64,000 nt of DNA from SZUA-430 sp040381215. Its GTDB lineage: Bacteria > Pseudomonadota > Alphaproteobacteria > Micropepsales > Micropepsaceae. The notes under the pieces are model-generated. The model was given only the letters and a program-made list of their open reading frames with translations. It was not told the origin of the DNA and made no database searches. The stretch is from the NCBI GenBank assembly GCA_040381215.1, contig JBEIHO010000007.1, positions 8,792 to 72,791 of the forward strand, in the 5' to 3' direction. Every line of letters starts with the position of its first letter. Position 1 is the first letter of the stretch. Made by a program: the position numbers and the translations under genes. Positions 34,909 through 43,500 of the stretch are shown piece by piece.

Positions 34909-34966
34909 GGGACGCAGTGTAGCGTGGCAGCAACCCGAAAGAGAGACTAGAGTGCCACACAAGGCC

Positions 34967-35728
34967 ATGAAAGACAGAGAACCAACGGCAAGTTTCGGAT
35001 TCCGCGATGTACCGGAAGCCGACAAGTCGCGCCTCGTGGGCGAGATCTTCACCAGCGTTGCCGGCCGCTACGATGTCATGAACGACCTGATGTCGATGGG
35101 TATCCATCGCATCTGGAAGGACGCCCTCATCGATTGGCTGTCGCCCACACCCACGATGCAGCTTCTTGATGTCGCCGGCGGCACCGGCGATATCGCCTTC
35201 CGCTTTCTCGACCGCCTCGGCGCCCGCGCCACGACGGCACACGCCACGGTGTGCGACATAAACGAGGGCATGCTTGGCGTTGGCCGCCAGCGCACCCGCC
35301 AGCGGCACCTCGAGAACCGCGTCACGTTCTCCTGTGGCAATGCCGAACAACTGCCCTTTCCGGATGCAAGCTTCGACGCCTATACGATTGCCTTCGGCAT
35401 CAGGAACGTCACCCACATCGACCGCGCCCTGAAGGAGGCCCGCCGGGTGCTCAAGCCCCGCGGCCATTTCCTGTGCCTCGAATTCTCGAAAGTCGACAAC
35501 CCTCTCCTCGGCCGCCTCTACGACCTTTGGTCCTTCAACGTGATCCCGACCATCGGCCAGGCCATCACCAGTGACAGGGCGGCCTATGAATACCTGGTCG
35601 AGTCCATCCGGCGTTTCCCGCCCCGCGATGAATTCGCAGCCATGATCGACGCCGCCGGCTTCAAGCGAACGAAATGGCGCGAGCTGACCGGCGGCGTTGT
35701 GACCATCCACTCCGCCTGGGCGGATTGA
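34967..35728 (+). CDS. ubiE: Bifunctional demethylmenaquinone/2-methoxy-6-polyprenyl-benzoquinol methylase UbiE
   Basis: A SAM-dependent C-methyltransferase of ubiquinone synthesis with 253 residues. The N-terminal FGFRDVPEADKSRLVGEIFTSVAGRYDVMNDLMS is family-specific. Motif I is LLDVAGGTGDIAFRF; the later AFGIRNV and SRPxD-like CLEFSKVDNP regions follow. A GTG at 34952 with GAGAG upstream is an alternative start. The frame reaching back into mutM is not real. UbiB starts one base after its stop. Confidence 0.95.
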   Translation: MKDREPTASFGFRDVPEADKSRLVGEIFTSVAGRYDVMNDLMSMGIHRIWKDALIDWLSPTPTMQLLDVAGGTGDIAFRFLDRLGARATTAHATVCDINEGMLGVGRQRTRQRHLENRVTFSCGNAEQLPFPDASFDAYTIAFGIRNVTHIDRALKEARRVLKPRGHFLCLEFSKVDNPLLGRLYDLWSFNVIPTIGQAITSDRAAYEYLVESIRRFPPRDEFAAMIDAAGFKRTKWRELTGGVVTIHSAWAD

Positions 35729-35729
35729 C

Positions 35730-37304
35730 ATGCTCGGCCTGTTCCAAAAGCTCACCCGCCTGACACGCGGCGCCCGGGTATTGGCGCGCCACGGCGTCCT
35801 GCCGCCGGCGGAATGGCTGCCACTGACGCCAGCCCCCCTGCGCGCCCTCGCCCGCCTGCTGCGCACCAGCCGTGCCGCAAAAGCAAGCCGCAGCGGCGAA
35901 CGTCTGGCCCGTGCCTTTTCCGAATTGGGACCATCCTTCATCAAGGCCGGACAGTTCCTCGCAACCCGCCCCGACGTGATCGGCCCCGCCATCGCAACCG
36001 ACCTCGCGGAACTGCAGGACCGCCTGCCTCCCTTCCCGCGCGCGCAGGCAACCGAGATCCTCGCCGCAGAACTCGGACCGGAAAAGCTGGCCCGCATCAG
36101 CCCCCTGGAAGAGGCCGTCGCGGCAGCCTCCATCGCCCAGGTTCACAAAGTCACCATCGCCCCGGCAACCCCCGGCGCCGAGCCCAGGACCCTCGCCATC
36201 AAGATCCTGCGGCCCGACGTTGAGAACGAGTTCGCCCGCGACCTGTCGGCCTTTGCCTGGGGGGCAAGCCTCGTCGAGCGCTTCGACAGCGAAGCCCGCA
36301 GATTGAAGCCAAGAGCCTTCGTCGACACACTAGCCCGCTCTGTCGCCCTGGAAATGGACCTGAGGCTGGAGGCTGCCGCAGCCGACGAAATGGCCGTCAA
36401 CACCGCCGCCGACGCCGATCTGCGCATTCCCGCAGTGGAGTGGGATTTCACATCCAGGCGCGTGTTGGCGACGGAATGGATCGACGGCACACCCCTTCGC
36501 CAACGCGATGCCCTTCTGGCCCAGGGCTTCGACCTGAAACGCCTGGCCACCAACCTGATGCAGGCATTCCTGCGCCATGCCCTTCGCGACGGCTTCTTTC
36601 ATGCCGACATGCACCCGGGGAACCTGTTCGTGGACCGGACCGGAAAACTCGTGGTCGTCGACTTCGGGATCATGGGGCGCCTCGACCCGCGCCTGCGCCG
36701 CTTCATGGCCGAGACCCTCGCCGGCTTTCTCGCCCGAGACTACCACCGGGTCGCCCGCGTTCATCTGGAAATTGGCTTTGTGCCGGCCCATCACGCGGTC
36801 GAGGACTTCGCACAGGCCTTGAGGGCCATTGGCGAACCCATTTTCGGCCGACCGGCCTCGAACATGTCCATGGCCCGCCTGCTGGGCCAGCTCTTCGAGG
36901 TCACACGCCTTTTCGACATGCCCATGCAGCCCCAGCTGGTCATGCTGCAGAAGACGATGGTTGTCGTCGAGGGCGTCGCACGCCAGCTCGACCCCGATCA
37001 CTCGATCTGGGACGCCTCGCGACCGGTGATCGAACGCTGGATGATCGACAGCATCGGACCGGAGGCCCGCCTGAAGGATGCGTCTGCCGGCATCGCCAGC
37101 CTCGGCCGCGCCGTGGCAGCCCTGCCAGATGCCCTGCAGCGTGCCGCCCGGCTCGCCACCGAGCTTCAGGAAGGCGGTATCCGCCTGCACCCCGACACAG
37201 CCAGGGCGATCGCTGACGCCAGCCCCGCGACGTTCACGTGGAACGCCCCGGCCACCTGGATCCTCATCCTCGCGCTTGTAATCGCAGCCTTCGCGATTAT
37301 CTAG
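35730..37304 (+). CDS. ubiB: Ubiquinone biosynthesis accessory kinase-like protein UbiB
   Basis: A 524-residue member of the ABC1/ADCK/UbiB atypical kinase family, needed for ubiquinone synthesis and probably acting on lipid intermediates or their extraction from the membrane. The KxGQ motif is in FIKAGQFLATRPDVIG. An alanine-rich loop replaces the usual glycine loop (EEAVAAASIAQVHKV). The nucleotide-binding HADMHPGN and metal-binding VVDFGIMGRLD are present. One membrane segment is at the C-terminus (about 505-522). Cotranscribed with ubiE. Confidence 0.95.
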   Translation: MLGLFQKLTRLTRGARVLARHGVLPPAEWLPLTPAPLRALARLLRTSRAAKASRSGERLARAFSELGPSFIKAGQFLATRPDVIGPAIATDLAELQDRLPPFPRAQATEILAAELGPEKLARISPLEEAVAAASIAQVHKVTIAPATPGAEPRTLAIKILRPDVENEFARDLSAFAWGASLVERFDSEARRLKPRAFVDTLARSVALEMDLRLEAAAADEMAVNTAADADLRIPAVEWDFTSRRVLATEWIDGTPLRQRDALLAQGFDLKRLATNLMQAFLRHALRDGFFHADMHPGNLFVDRTGKLVVVDFGIMGRLDPRLRRFMAETLAGFLARDYHRVARVHLEIGFVPAHHAVEDFAQALRAIGEPIFGRPASNMSMARLLGQLFEVTRLFDMPMQPQLVMLQKTMVVVEGVARQLDPDHSIWDASRPVIERWMIDSIGPEARLKDASAGIASLGRAVAALPDALQRAARLATELQEGGIRLHPDTARAIADASPATFTWNAPATWILILALVIAAFAII

Positions 37305-37348
37305 GATTTGCAGCAATTCGGGCGGGGTTAACCAATCTCGCCACAATT

Positions 37349-37379
37349 TTCACATTTACATTCGTGGAACCGCTATACT
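37349..37379 (+). promoter_or_regulatory. Candidate promoter of coaBC-dut
   Basis: TTCACA (37349-37354) and TATACT (37374-37379) are 19 bases apart. Reading the -35 as TCACAT gives 18. It lies 33 bases before the likely GTG start, in the only longer gap between ubiB and coaBC. Confidence 0.45.
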
Positions 37380-37411
37380 CGGGCAGTTTCATCGTGAATA
37401 GGAACCCCTCG

Positions 37412-38623
37412 GTGCTCGCGGGAAAGCGCATACTACTCATCATTGGCGGCGGCATCGCCGCCTACAAGAGCCTGGAAGTGATCCGCCTCCTGCGCCGGCA
37501 GGGAGCCGCGGTGCGCTGCATCCTGACAGCGGCAGGCAGCAAGTTCGTCACCCCTCTCTCCGTGGCAGGCCTGTCCGGCGAACGCGTGTTCGAGGACTTG
37601 TTCAGCCTGACGGACGAAGCCGAGATGGGCCACATTCGCCTCTCGCGCGAAGCCGACCTCGTGGTCGTGGCGCCGGCAACCGCCAATCTCATCGCCCGCA
37701 TGGCACAAGGCCGCGCCGATGACCTGGCAGCGACCGCCCTGCTTGCAACCGACAAGCCGGTGCTTCTCGCCCCCGCCATGAATGTGCGCATGTGGCATCA
37801 CCCTGCCACCCAGGAAAACCTGGCCCGCGTCATCGCCCGCGGCACCCGCACCGTTGGCCCCGTGGAGGGCAGCATGGCCTGCGGCGAATACGGGATCGGC
37901 CGCCTCGCCGAGCCGCCCGACATCGTCGCCGCCGTCATCGCAGCCCTGACCAGCGGAAAACCCCTGGCCGGCAAGCGCGCGATCGTCACCGCAGGACCGA
38001 CGATAGAGCCCATAGACCCGATCCGCTTCATCTCGAACCGCTCATCGGGAAAACAGGGCTACGCGATTGCCGCGGCGCTCGCCGAAGCTGGCGCGGCGAC
38101 AACCTTGGTGACAGGCCCCACCGCGCTCACCCCGCCGACCGGCGTCAGCACCATCCGCGTGGAGACCGCAACCGAGATGCTGGCTGCCTGCGACAGCGCC
38201 CTACCCGCCGACATCGCGGTTTTTACAGCCGCCGTCGCCGACTGGCGGGTAGATGCGGCAAAGGACGAGAAGATCAAGAAACAGGACGGCGCCCGCCCCC
38301 CAAGCCTGCATCTGGTCGAGAACCCGGACATCCTGCAATCGATCGCCAGCAGGAAAACAGCGCGTCCCCAGCTGGTGATCGGCTTTGCCGCAGAGACACA
38401 GGACGTGCTCGCCCATGCCCGCAGCAAGCGCGCCCGCAAGGGCTGCGACTGGATCGTGGCCAATGATGTGTCGGCTCCATCGGGCGTGCTGGGCGGTGAC
38501 GAGAACACGGTTCACATCGTCACCGCAGGCGGCGAAGAGACCTGGCCCCGGATGCAGAAACGCGAAGTCGCAGCCCAACTCGTGGCCAGGATCGCCCGCC
38601 AGTTTGCAGCGGTCCAGTCATGA
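37412..38623 (+). CDS. coaBC: Bifunctional phosphopantothenoylcysteine decarboxylase/synthase CoaBC
   Basis: Makes 4'-phosphopantetheine in coenzyme A synthesis. The start at GTG 37412 (MLAGKRILLIIGGGIAAYK) has AGGAA upstream; GTG 37394 is the alternative. The CoaC part has the flavin-binding GGGIAAYKS, MNVRMWHHPATQ, and the active-site cysteine in MACGEYGIGRLAE. The CoaB part begins near GKRAIVTAGPTIEPIDPIRFISNRSSGKQG, with the Lys-rich KDEKIKKQ. It has 403 residues, usual length. Its TGA overlaps the dut ATG. Confidence 0.97.
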   Translation: MLAGKRILLIIGGGIAAYKSLEVIRLLRRQGAAVRCILTAAGSKFVTPLSVAGLSGERVFEDLFSLTDEAEMGHIRLSREADLVVVAPATANLIARMAQGRADDLAATALLATDKPVLLAPAMNVRMWHHPATQENLARVIARGTRTVGPVEGSMACGEYGIGRLAEPPDIVAAVIAALTSGKPLAGKRAIVTAGPTIEPIDPIRFISNRSSGKQGYAIAAALAEAGAATTLVTGPTALTPPTGVSTIRVETATEMLAACDSALPADIAVFTAAVADWRVDAAKDEKIKKQDGARPPSLHLVENPDILQSIASRKTARPQLVIGFAAETQDVLAHARSKRARKGCDWIVANDVSAPSGVLGGDENTVHIVTAGGEETWPRMQKREVAAQLVARIARQFAAVQS

Positions 38624-39087
38624 CCGGATCGCAAGTGCTTGTGCCCGTCATGCGACTTCCCAATGGCGACGGCGTTCACCCGCCGGTCCAGGCAACACCC
38701 GGGTCTGCCGGCCACGACCTTCACGCCGCCACGGATGCGACCCTCGCCCCCGGAAGCTTTGCCGCCATCCCCACGGGATATGCCATCGCGATCCCCGAAG
38801 GCCATGAAGGACAGGTGCGCCCCCGATCAGGCCTTGCGGCAAGACACGGCGTCACCGTCCTCAACGCACCCGGCACGATAGACGCCGACTACCGCGGCGA
38901 GATCAAGGTCATCCTGATCAATCACGGCCGCGAACCCTTCACGCTCAAGCGCAACGACCGTATCGCGCAACTCGTGATCGCACCCGTCACCATTCCGCAG
39001 TTTGTGCCAGTCGACCACCTGCCCGACACAATGAGGGGCAGCGGTGGATTTGGCTCTACAGGCCTGCGAACCAAAGAGGAAAGGTAA
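38620..39087 (+). CDS. dut: dUTP pyrophosphatase
   Basis: Hydrolyses dUTP to dUMP and pyrophosphate as a homotrimer. All five motifs are present in 155 residues: PGSAGHDLHAA, VRPRSGLAARHG, NAPGTIDADYRGEI, RIAQLVI, and the P-loop-like GSGGFGSTG at the C-terminus. The ATG overlaps the coaBC stop (ATGA), so the two are translated together, an arrangement found in many Proteobacteria. The next gene starts 5 bases after its stop. Confidence 0.97.
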   Translation: MTGSQVLVPVMRLPNGDGVHPPVQATPGSAGHDLHAATDATLAPGSFAAIPTGYAIAIPEGHEGQVRPRSGLAARHGVTVLNAPGTIDADYRGEIKVILINHGREPFTLKRNDRIAQLVIAPVTIPQFVPVDHLPDTMRGSGGFGSTGLRTKEER

Positions 39088-39091
39088 GCTC

Positions 39092-39544
39092 ATGCTCCGT
39101 CTGTCACGCAAGGCGATCCTCGCCCTCGAAGCCGTCGTGGACATCGCGTGCAACGCGCGCCCCGAGCCGGTGCAATCCAAGGAAATCATGCGCCGCCAGG
39201 GCGTACCCGACCGCTATCTCGAGCAGGTCATGCAGGCGCTGGTGCGTCAGGGCGTGCTCAAGGGCGTTCGCGGACCGCGCGGCGGTTATCGCCTCGCCAA
39301 GGAGCGCCGTCGCATCACCGCAGGCGAGATCGTGCGCATCGTCGCCGAGCTCGAGGTCGCAGACGAGCCACCACTCGCAGGCTCCTCGGCCATCGGCGAG
39401 AAAGTCGTGCGCCCGGCCGTTGAACTCATTCACCAGGACCTCCTGCGCCAGCTCGACGCCATCTCGATCGAGGACCTGTGCCTCCAGGCCGAGACGCAGG
39501 GCCTCGCCGAGCCCGCCGCCCCGCGCGTCGACTTTGCGATCTGA
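39092..39544 (+). CDS. Rrf2 family transcription regulator
   Basis: A 150-residue winged-helix regulator of the IscR/CymR family. LSRKAILALEAVVDIA...SKEIMRRQGVPDRYLEQVMQALVRQGVLKGVRGPRGGYRLAK is the full DNA-binding domain. Only two cysteines are present (in IACNA and DLCLQ), so the three-cysteine iron-sulfur site of IscR is absent. This, and cysK 27 bases downstream, points to a CymR-like role in cysteine supply; that is inference. The start at ATG 39092 is 5 bases after dut. Confidence 0.88.
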   Translation: MLRLSRKAILALEAVVDIACNARPEPVQSKEIMRRQGVPDRYLEQVMQALVRQGVLKGVRGPRGGYRLAKERRRITAGEIVRIVAELEVADEPPLAGSSAIGEKVVRPAVELIHQDLLRQLDAISIEDLCLQAETQGLAEPAAPRVDFAI

Positions 39545-39571
39545 CACCATCCAAACCGAAGGACCAGCAAC

Positions 39572-40528
39572 ATGACTGCAGAGGGGACCGGCCGCGGCCG
39601 GATATACGATTCAATTGTCGACACGATCGGCAACACACCCCTCGTGCGCGTCAAGCGCATCGCGCGCGACGCCGGCGCCCGCGCGGAAATCCTGCTCAAG
39701 CTGGAGTTCTTCAATCCCCTCGCCAGCGTCAAGGACCGCATTGGCGTCTCGATGATCGATGACCTCGAGCGCACCGGCCGCATCAGGCCCGGAACGACAC
39801 TCATCGAACCGACCTCGGGCAACACGGGCATTGCCCTCGCCTTCGTCGCCGCCGCCAAGGGATACCCGCTGGTCCTGGTCATGCCGGAGTCGATGTCGAT
39901 GGAGCGGCGCAAGATGCTGCTGCTGCTCGGCGCACGCCTTGAGCTGACCCCGGCTGCCCAAGGCATGCGCGGCGCCGTCGCGCGCGCGCAGGAGCTTGCG
40001 CAGGAGATACCGAACGCGGTCATCCCGCAGCAATTCGAGAACCCCGCGAATCCCGCCATTCATGTGCGCACGACAGCCCAGGAAATCTGGAATGACACGC
40101 AAGGTCAGGTGGACGTCGTGGTGTCTGGCGTAGGCACGGGCGGCACCATCACAGGCGTGGGCCGGGCACTCAAGAAGCTGAAGCCGTCCATCCGCATGGT
40201 GGCCGTCGAACCCGAGGACAGCGCCGTTCTCTCAGGCCGTCAGCCAGGACCGCACAAGATCCAGGGCATCGGCGCAGGTTTCGTGCCCGGCATTCTCGAC
40301 CGCGAGGTGATCGACGAGGTCGTCACCATCGGCAACGAGACAGCCTTCGCCACCGCACGCCGCGTCGCAAGGCTCGAGGGGATCCCGGTCGGCATTTCGT
40401 CAGGTGCAGCCGTCGCCGCAGCGCTCGAAGTGGCGCAGCGCTCCGACATGGTCGGCAAGACCATTGTGGCCATTATCCCTTCATTTGCGGAACGCTACCT
40501 CTCGACGGCCCTGTTCGACGGGATCTGA
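39572..40528 (+). CDS. cysK: Cysteine synthase A
   Basis: A PLP enzyme that makes cysteine from O-acetylserine and sulfide. The 318 residues show IGNTPLVRV, the PLP lysine Lys54 in NPLASVKDRIG, the substrate loop EPTSGNTGIALA, and the phosphate-binding GVGTGGTITGVG. The C-terminal KIQGIGAGFVP is the CysK signature. Probably the last gene of the coaBC-dut-rrf2-cysK run. Confidence 0.96.
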   Translation: MTAEGTGRGRIYDSIVDTIGNTPLVRVKRIARDAGARAEILLKLEFFNPLASVKDRIGVSMIDDLERTGRIRPGTTLIEPTSGNTGIALAFVAAAKGYPLVLVMPESMSMERRKMLLLLGARLELTPAAQGMRGAVARAQELAQEIPNAVIPQQFENPANPAIHVRTTAQEIWNDTQGQVDVVVSGVGTGGTITGVGRALKKLKPSIRMVAVEPEDSAVLSGRQPGPHKIQGIGAGFVPGILDREVIDEVVTIGNETAFATARRVARLEGIPVGISSGAAVAAALEVAQRSDMVGKTIVAIIPSFAERYLSTALFDGI

Positions 40529-40552
40529 GACCCGAGACAACACCCGGGGAAA

Positions 40553-41131
40553 TCAGTTGACGGTTTCCCCGGCATGCACGCCCCACAGGCGGCTGCGGTC
40601 GACATAGCCCTCATAGCCGCGCGAGGCGATCGCGCACCAGCGACCTTCACAGGAGACAAGCCGGGCCACAAGGCCGGGTGCCGCAAAGGCCAGCGTACGC
40701 GCGCCCTCTCGCGGCTCCAGCAGCAGGGGCACATTGAGCGCGCCTGTCACCATGACGTTACGGCGACCTTCAAGCATCGCAGACCTGACCCATCCCACGG
40801 CACCGTTGATGTCCCGGATCCGACGCCAGCCGTCATACTCGGCAATGATCTCGATCGGGGTTCCGGGTTTGACATAGGTCCACAGGATGTCCTGGTCCAT
40901 GGCAGGCCCACGACGGACATTCACCCGATTGGACTTGACGGTGACCCAACGCGGCACCGGCAGCCCGGTGGCCACGATCGGCGGCGGCACCTTGGCGCTC
41001 GATGGAGGAGAGAGCGAGGCATGGAGTTCCGGCGAACCACCCGCCGCAGCCGGTGACGCTCCAGCGTCACGATGGACAGCACCGGCAAGGCCGGCAAGCG
41101 CGACCACGAACACCCTCAAGACCCGTCGCAA
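40553..41131 (-). CDS. Exported protein with two bacterial SH3 domains
   Basis: A 192-residue protein with a signal peptide (about 1-24) followed by a proline-rich linker and an SH3b domain (about 65-125: RVNVRRGPAMDQDILWTYVKPGTPIEIIAEYDGWRRI, with GAVGWVRSAML). A second, more degenerate copy is at about 130-187 (NVPLLLEPREGARTLAFAAPG..., GYEGYVDRSRLWGV). The two cysteines in SCEGRWC may pair. The start is TTG 41131, with GAGGG upstream. Such periplasmic SH3b proteins bind cell-wall ligands or proteins; the target is unknown. Confidence 0.85.
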   Translation of the reverse strand: MRRVLRVFVVALAGLAGAVHRDAGASPAAAGGSPELHASLSPPSSAKVPPPIVATGLPVPRWVTVKSNRVNVRRGPAMDQDILWTYVKPGTPIEIIAEYDGWRRIRDINGAVGWVRSAMLEGRRNVMVTGALNVPLLLEPREGARTLAFAAPGLVARLVSCEGRWCAIASRGYEGYVDRSRLWGVHAGETVN

Positions 41132-41322
41132 GTTACCCTCGTACCCGGTCGGCTGCTGACCGCCGGCTCTTATGGTTGAGCTGCTGATTTGATGAGCAAT
41201 ATCAGGGTCAAGGCGCTTAATTTTAGGTTATCGCCTCGCATGAAGTTCCGGGTCATTTTTGTCTATGAACAACCTTGGACGCCTGCTAGAGAGGAACGGT
41301 CACCCCGTATCGAAACCGACCC

Positions 41323-42309
41323 ATGCCCAACAAGAAACCGCTGGTCATCGTAACGCGTAGGCTGCCGGACGCCATCGAGACCCGGATGCGGGAGCTTTTT
41401 GACGCCAGGCTGAATGTCGATGACGTGCCGATGACGCGCGACCAGCTGATCGATGCCGTCCAGAAAGCCGATGTCATCGTCCCGACAGTGACCGATCGCC
41501 TCGATGCCCGCATCCTGTCGAGGGCGGGTGAACGCCTGCGACTGATCGCGAACTTTGGCGCCGGCGTCGACAACATCGACCTGGAAACGGCCCGTGCCCG
41601 CGGCATCACGGTAACCAACACACCCGGCGTTCTGACCGAGGACACGGCCGACATCACCATGGCCCTCGTGCTGGCCGTGCCCCGCCGCATCGTCGAAGGA
41701 TCCACGATCATCTCGAAGGGCGAGTTCAAGGGCTGGTCGCCAACCTGGATGCTGGGGCAGCGCCTCACGGGCAAGCGCCTTGGCATCATCGGCATGGGTC
41801 GCATCGGCCAGGCCGTCGCCAGGCGGGCCAAGGCTTTCGGCCTGCAGATCCACTACCACAATCGCAAGGCAGTCGCGAAACCGATCGAGGACGAACTCGA
41901 AGCCACCTATTGGGACAGCCTCGACCAGATGCTGGCTCGCATGGACATCGTCTCGGTGAACTGCCCGCACACGCCAGCCACCTATCATCTCCTGTCGGCG
42001 CGCCGACTGAAACTGATGAAGCCATCTGCATTCATCGTCAACACGGCCCGCGGCGAGATCATTGACGAAAACGCGCTGGCGCGCATGCTCGAGAGTGGTG
42101 AGATCGCTGGCGCCGGCCTCGACGTCTTCGAACACGAACCGGCGGTCAATCCGAAGCTGCTGAAGCAGCGCAACGTGGTCCTGCTGCCGCACATGGGATC
42201 GGCCACCCTCGAGGGTCGCGTCGACATGGGCGAGAAGGTCATCATCAACATCAAGACCTTCGCCGACGGTCACAAGCCGCCTGACCGCGTGCTTGCGGCC
42301 ATGTTGTGA
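41323..42309 (+). CDS. D-isomer-specific 2-hydroxyacid dehydrogenase, glyoxylate/hydroxypyruvate reductase type
   Basis: A 328-residue NAD(P)-dependent dehydrogenase. The nucleotide-binding GMGRIGQAVARR is at about 157-168. The catalytic residues are Arg243 (NTARGEII), Glu272 (FEHEP) and His290 (LLPHMGSAT). The substrate-side NFGAGVDNID at 77-86 is typical of glyoxylate reductase GyaR-like enzymes. The exact substrate (glyoxylate, hydroxypyruvate) is inferred. Its TGA overlaps the GTG of the next gene (GTGA at 42306-42309). Confidence 0.9.
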   Translation: MPNKKPLVIVTRRLPDAIETRMRELFDARLNVDDVPMTRDQLIDAVQKADVIVPTVTDRLDARILSRAGERLRLIANFGAGVDNIDLETARARGITVTNTPGVLTEDTADITMALVLAVPRRIVEGSTIISKGEFKGWSPTWMLGQRLTGKRLGIIGMGRIGQAVARRAKAFGLQIHYHNRKAVAKPIEDELEATYWDSLDQMLARMDIVSVNCPHTPATYHLLSARRLKLMKPSAFIVNTARGEIIDENALARMLESGEIAGAGLDVFEHEPAVNPKLLKQRNVVLLPHMGSATLEGRVDMGEKVIINIKTFADGHKPPDRVLAAML

Positions 42310-43493
42310 GCAACCATCCCCGGCTGCGGGTAAACCAGAAACAGGCCGCCCGCCTGAAAAGCGGTGCGCCATGGGTTTACTCGAACGAAATCATCATGGA
42401 CCGGGCGACGAAATCGCTTGCACCGGGCACACTGGTTGATGTCGCAAGCGAACAAGGCACGCTCTTCGGAACGGCCACATTCAACCCGCACAGCCTGATC
42501 GCTGCGCGTATCCTGTCACCGACACCATCGGCCACCATCGACAAGGCCTTCTTCGAAAACCGTTTCAAGGCGGCCCGCGCGCTGCGTGACCGCGTCATCG
42601 GCACCAGCTGCTATCGACTGGTGCACGCAGAAGCCGACGGCTGTCCGGGTCTGGTCGTGGACCGTTTCGACGACGTTCTGGTCGCCCAATCCGGCACCGC
42701 GGGCATGGACGCACTCGAACACGCCTGGCTGGCAGCGCTGAGGGATCTGTTTGCCCCTCGCGCCATCTTCATCAAGAACGACGCCCCTTCACGTGCCCAT
42801 GAAGGACTGTCCGAGGACACGCGCTGCGCCTTCGGAGCATCGGACGCGATAGCTCATGTCCACGAGCTCGGCGTGGACCACAGCTTCGCCCCCCTCGCCG
42901 CTCAGAAGACAGGGTGGTATTTCGACCAGCGTGACAACAGGGCATTCCTGGTGCAGCTCACCAGCAGCCAGCGCCTGCTCGATGCGTTTTCCTATACCGG
43001 CGCGCTCGCCCTTGCAGCCGCCAGACACGGAGCAACGCGGGCCCTCATGCTCGACGCCTCGCAACCGGCACTCGACCAGGCCATGGCGACGGCACGTGAC
43101 AATGGCCTGGCAGCCCACGTCGAGGCGCGCCGATGCGATGCCATGCAGGAACTTGAAACCATGGGCGCCGCTGGCGATCGTTTCGACGTCATTTCGTGCG
43201 ACCCGCCGCCCTTCGTGCGCGCGCGCAAGGACCTGGAGGCCGGCGCAAGGGGATATCGCAAGCTCGCGCGCCTTTGCGCGCAATTGGTCTCGCCCGGAGG
43301 CTTTCTCTGCATAGCCTCATGCAGCCACGCCATCTCCGCCGAACGTTTTCAGGAAGAATGTGCCATCGGCATCCAGCGGACAGGTCGGCAGGCCCGCATC
43401 ATCCGCAGCAGCGGCGCCGGACCCGACCATCCGGTCCACCCGATGCTGCCGGAGACCGCCTACCTGAAATCGCTCGTCTATCAGCTGGACTGA
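42306..43493 (+). CDS. RlmI/RlmK-type rRNA methyltransferase
   Basis: A 395-residue SAM-dependent methyltransferase with an N-terminal PUA domain (LRVNQKQAARLKSGAPWVYSNEI to LIAARILS) and a Rossmann domain. Motifs are LLDAFSYTGALALAAARHG, the catalytic DPPPFV, and the cysteine of ASCSHAIS, which fits an m5C-forming RlmI-type enzyme acting on 23S rRNA. GTG start coupled to the dehydrogenase stop. Confidence 0.9.
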   Translation: MSNHPRLRVNQKQAARLKSGAPWVYSNEIIMDRATKSLAPGTLVDVASEQGTLFGTATFNPHSLIAARILSPTPSATIDKAFFENRFKAARALRDRVIGTSCYRLVHAEADGCPGLVVDRFDDVLVAQSGTAGMDALEHAWLAALRDLFAPRAIFIKNDAPSRAHEGLSEDTRCAFGASDAIAHVHELGVDHSFAPLAAQKTGWYFDQRDNRAFLVQLTSSQRLLDAFSYTGALALAAARHGATRALMLDASQPALDQAMATARDNGLAAHVEARRCDAMQELETMGAAGDRFDVISCDPPPFVRARKDLEAGARGYRKLARLCAQLVSPGGFLCIASCSHAISAERFQEECAIGIQRTGRQARIIRSSGAGPDHPVHPMLPETAYLKSLVYQLD

Positions 43494-43500
43494 GACGCCC

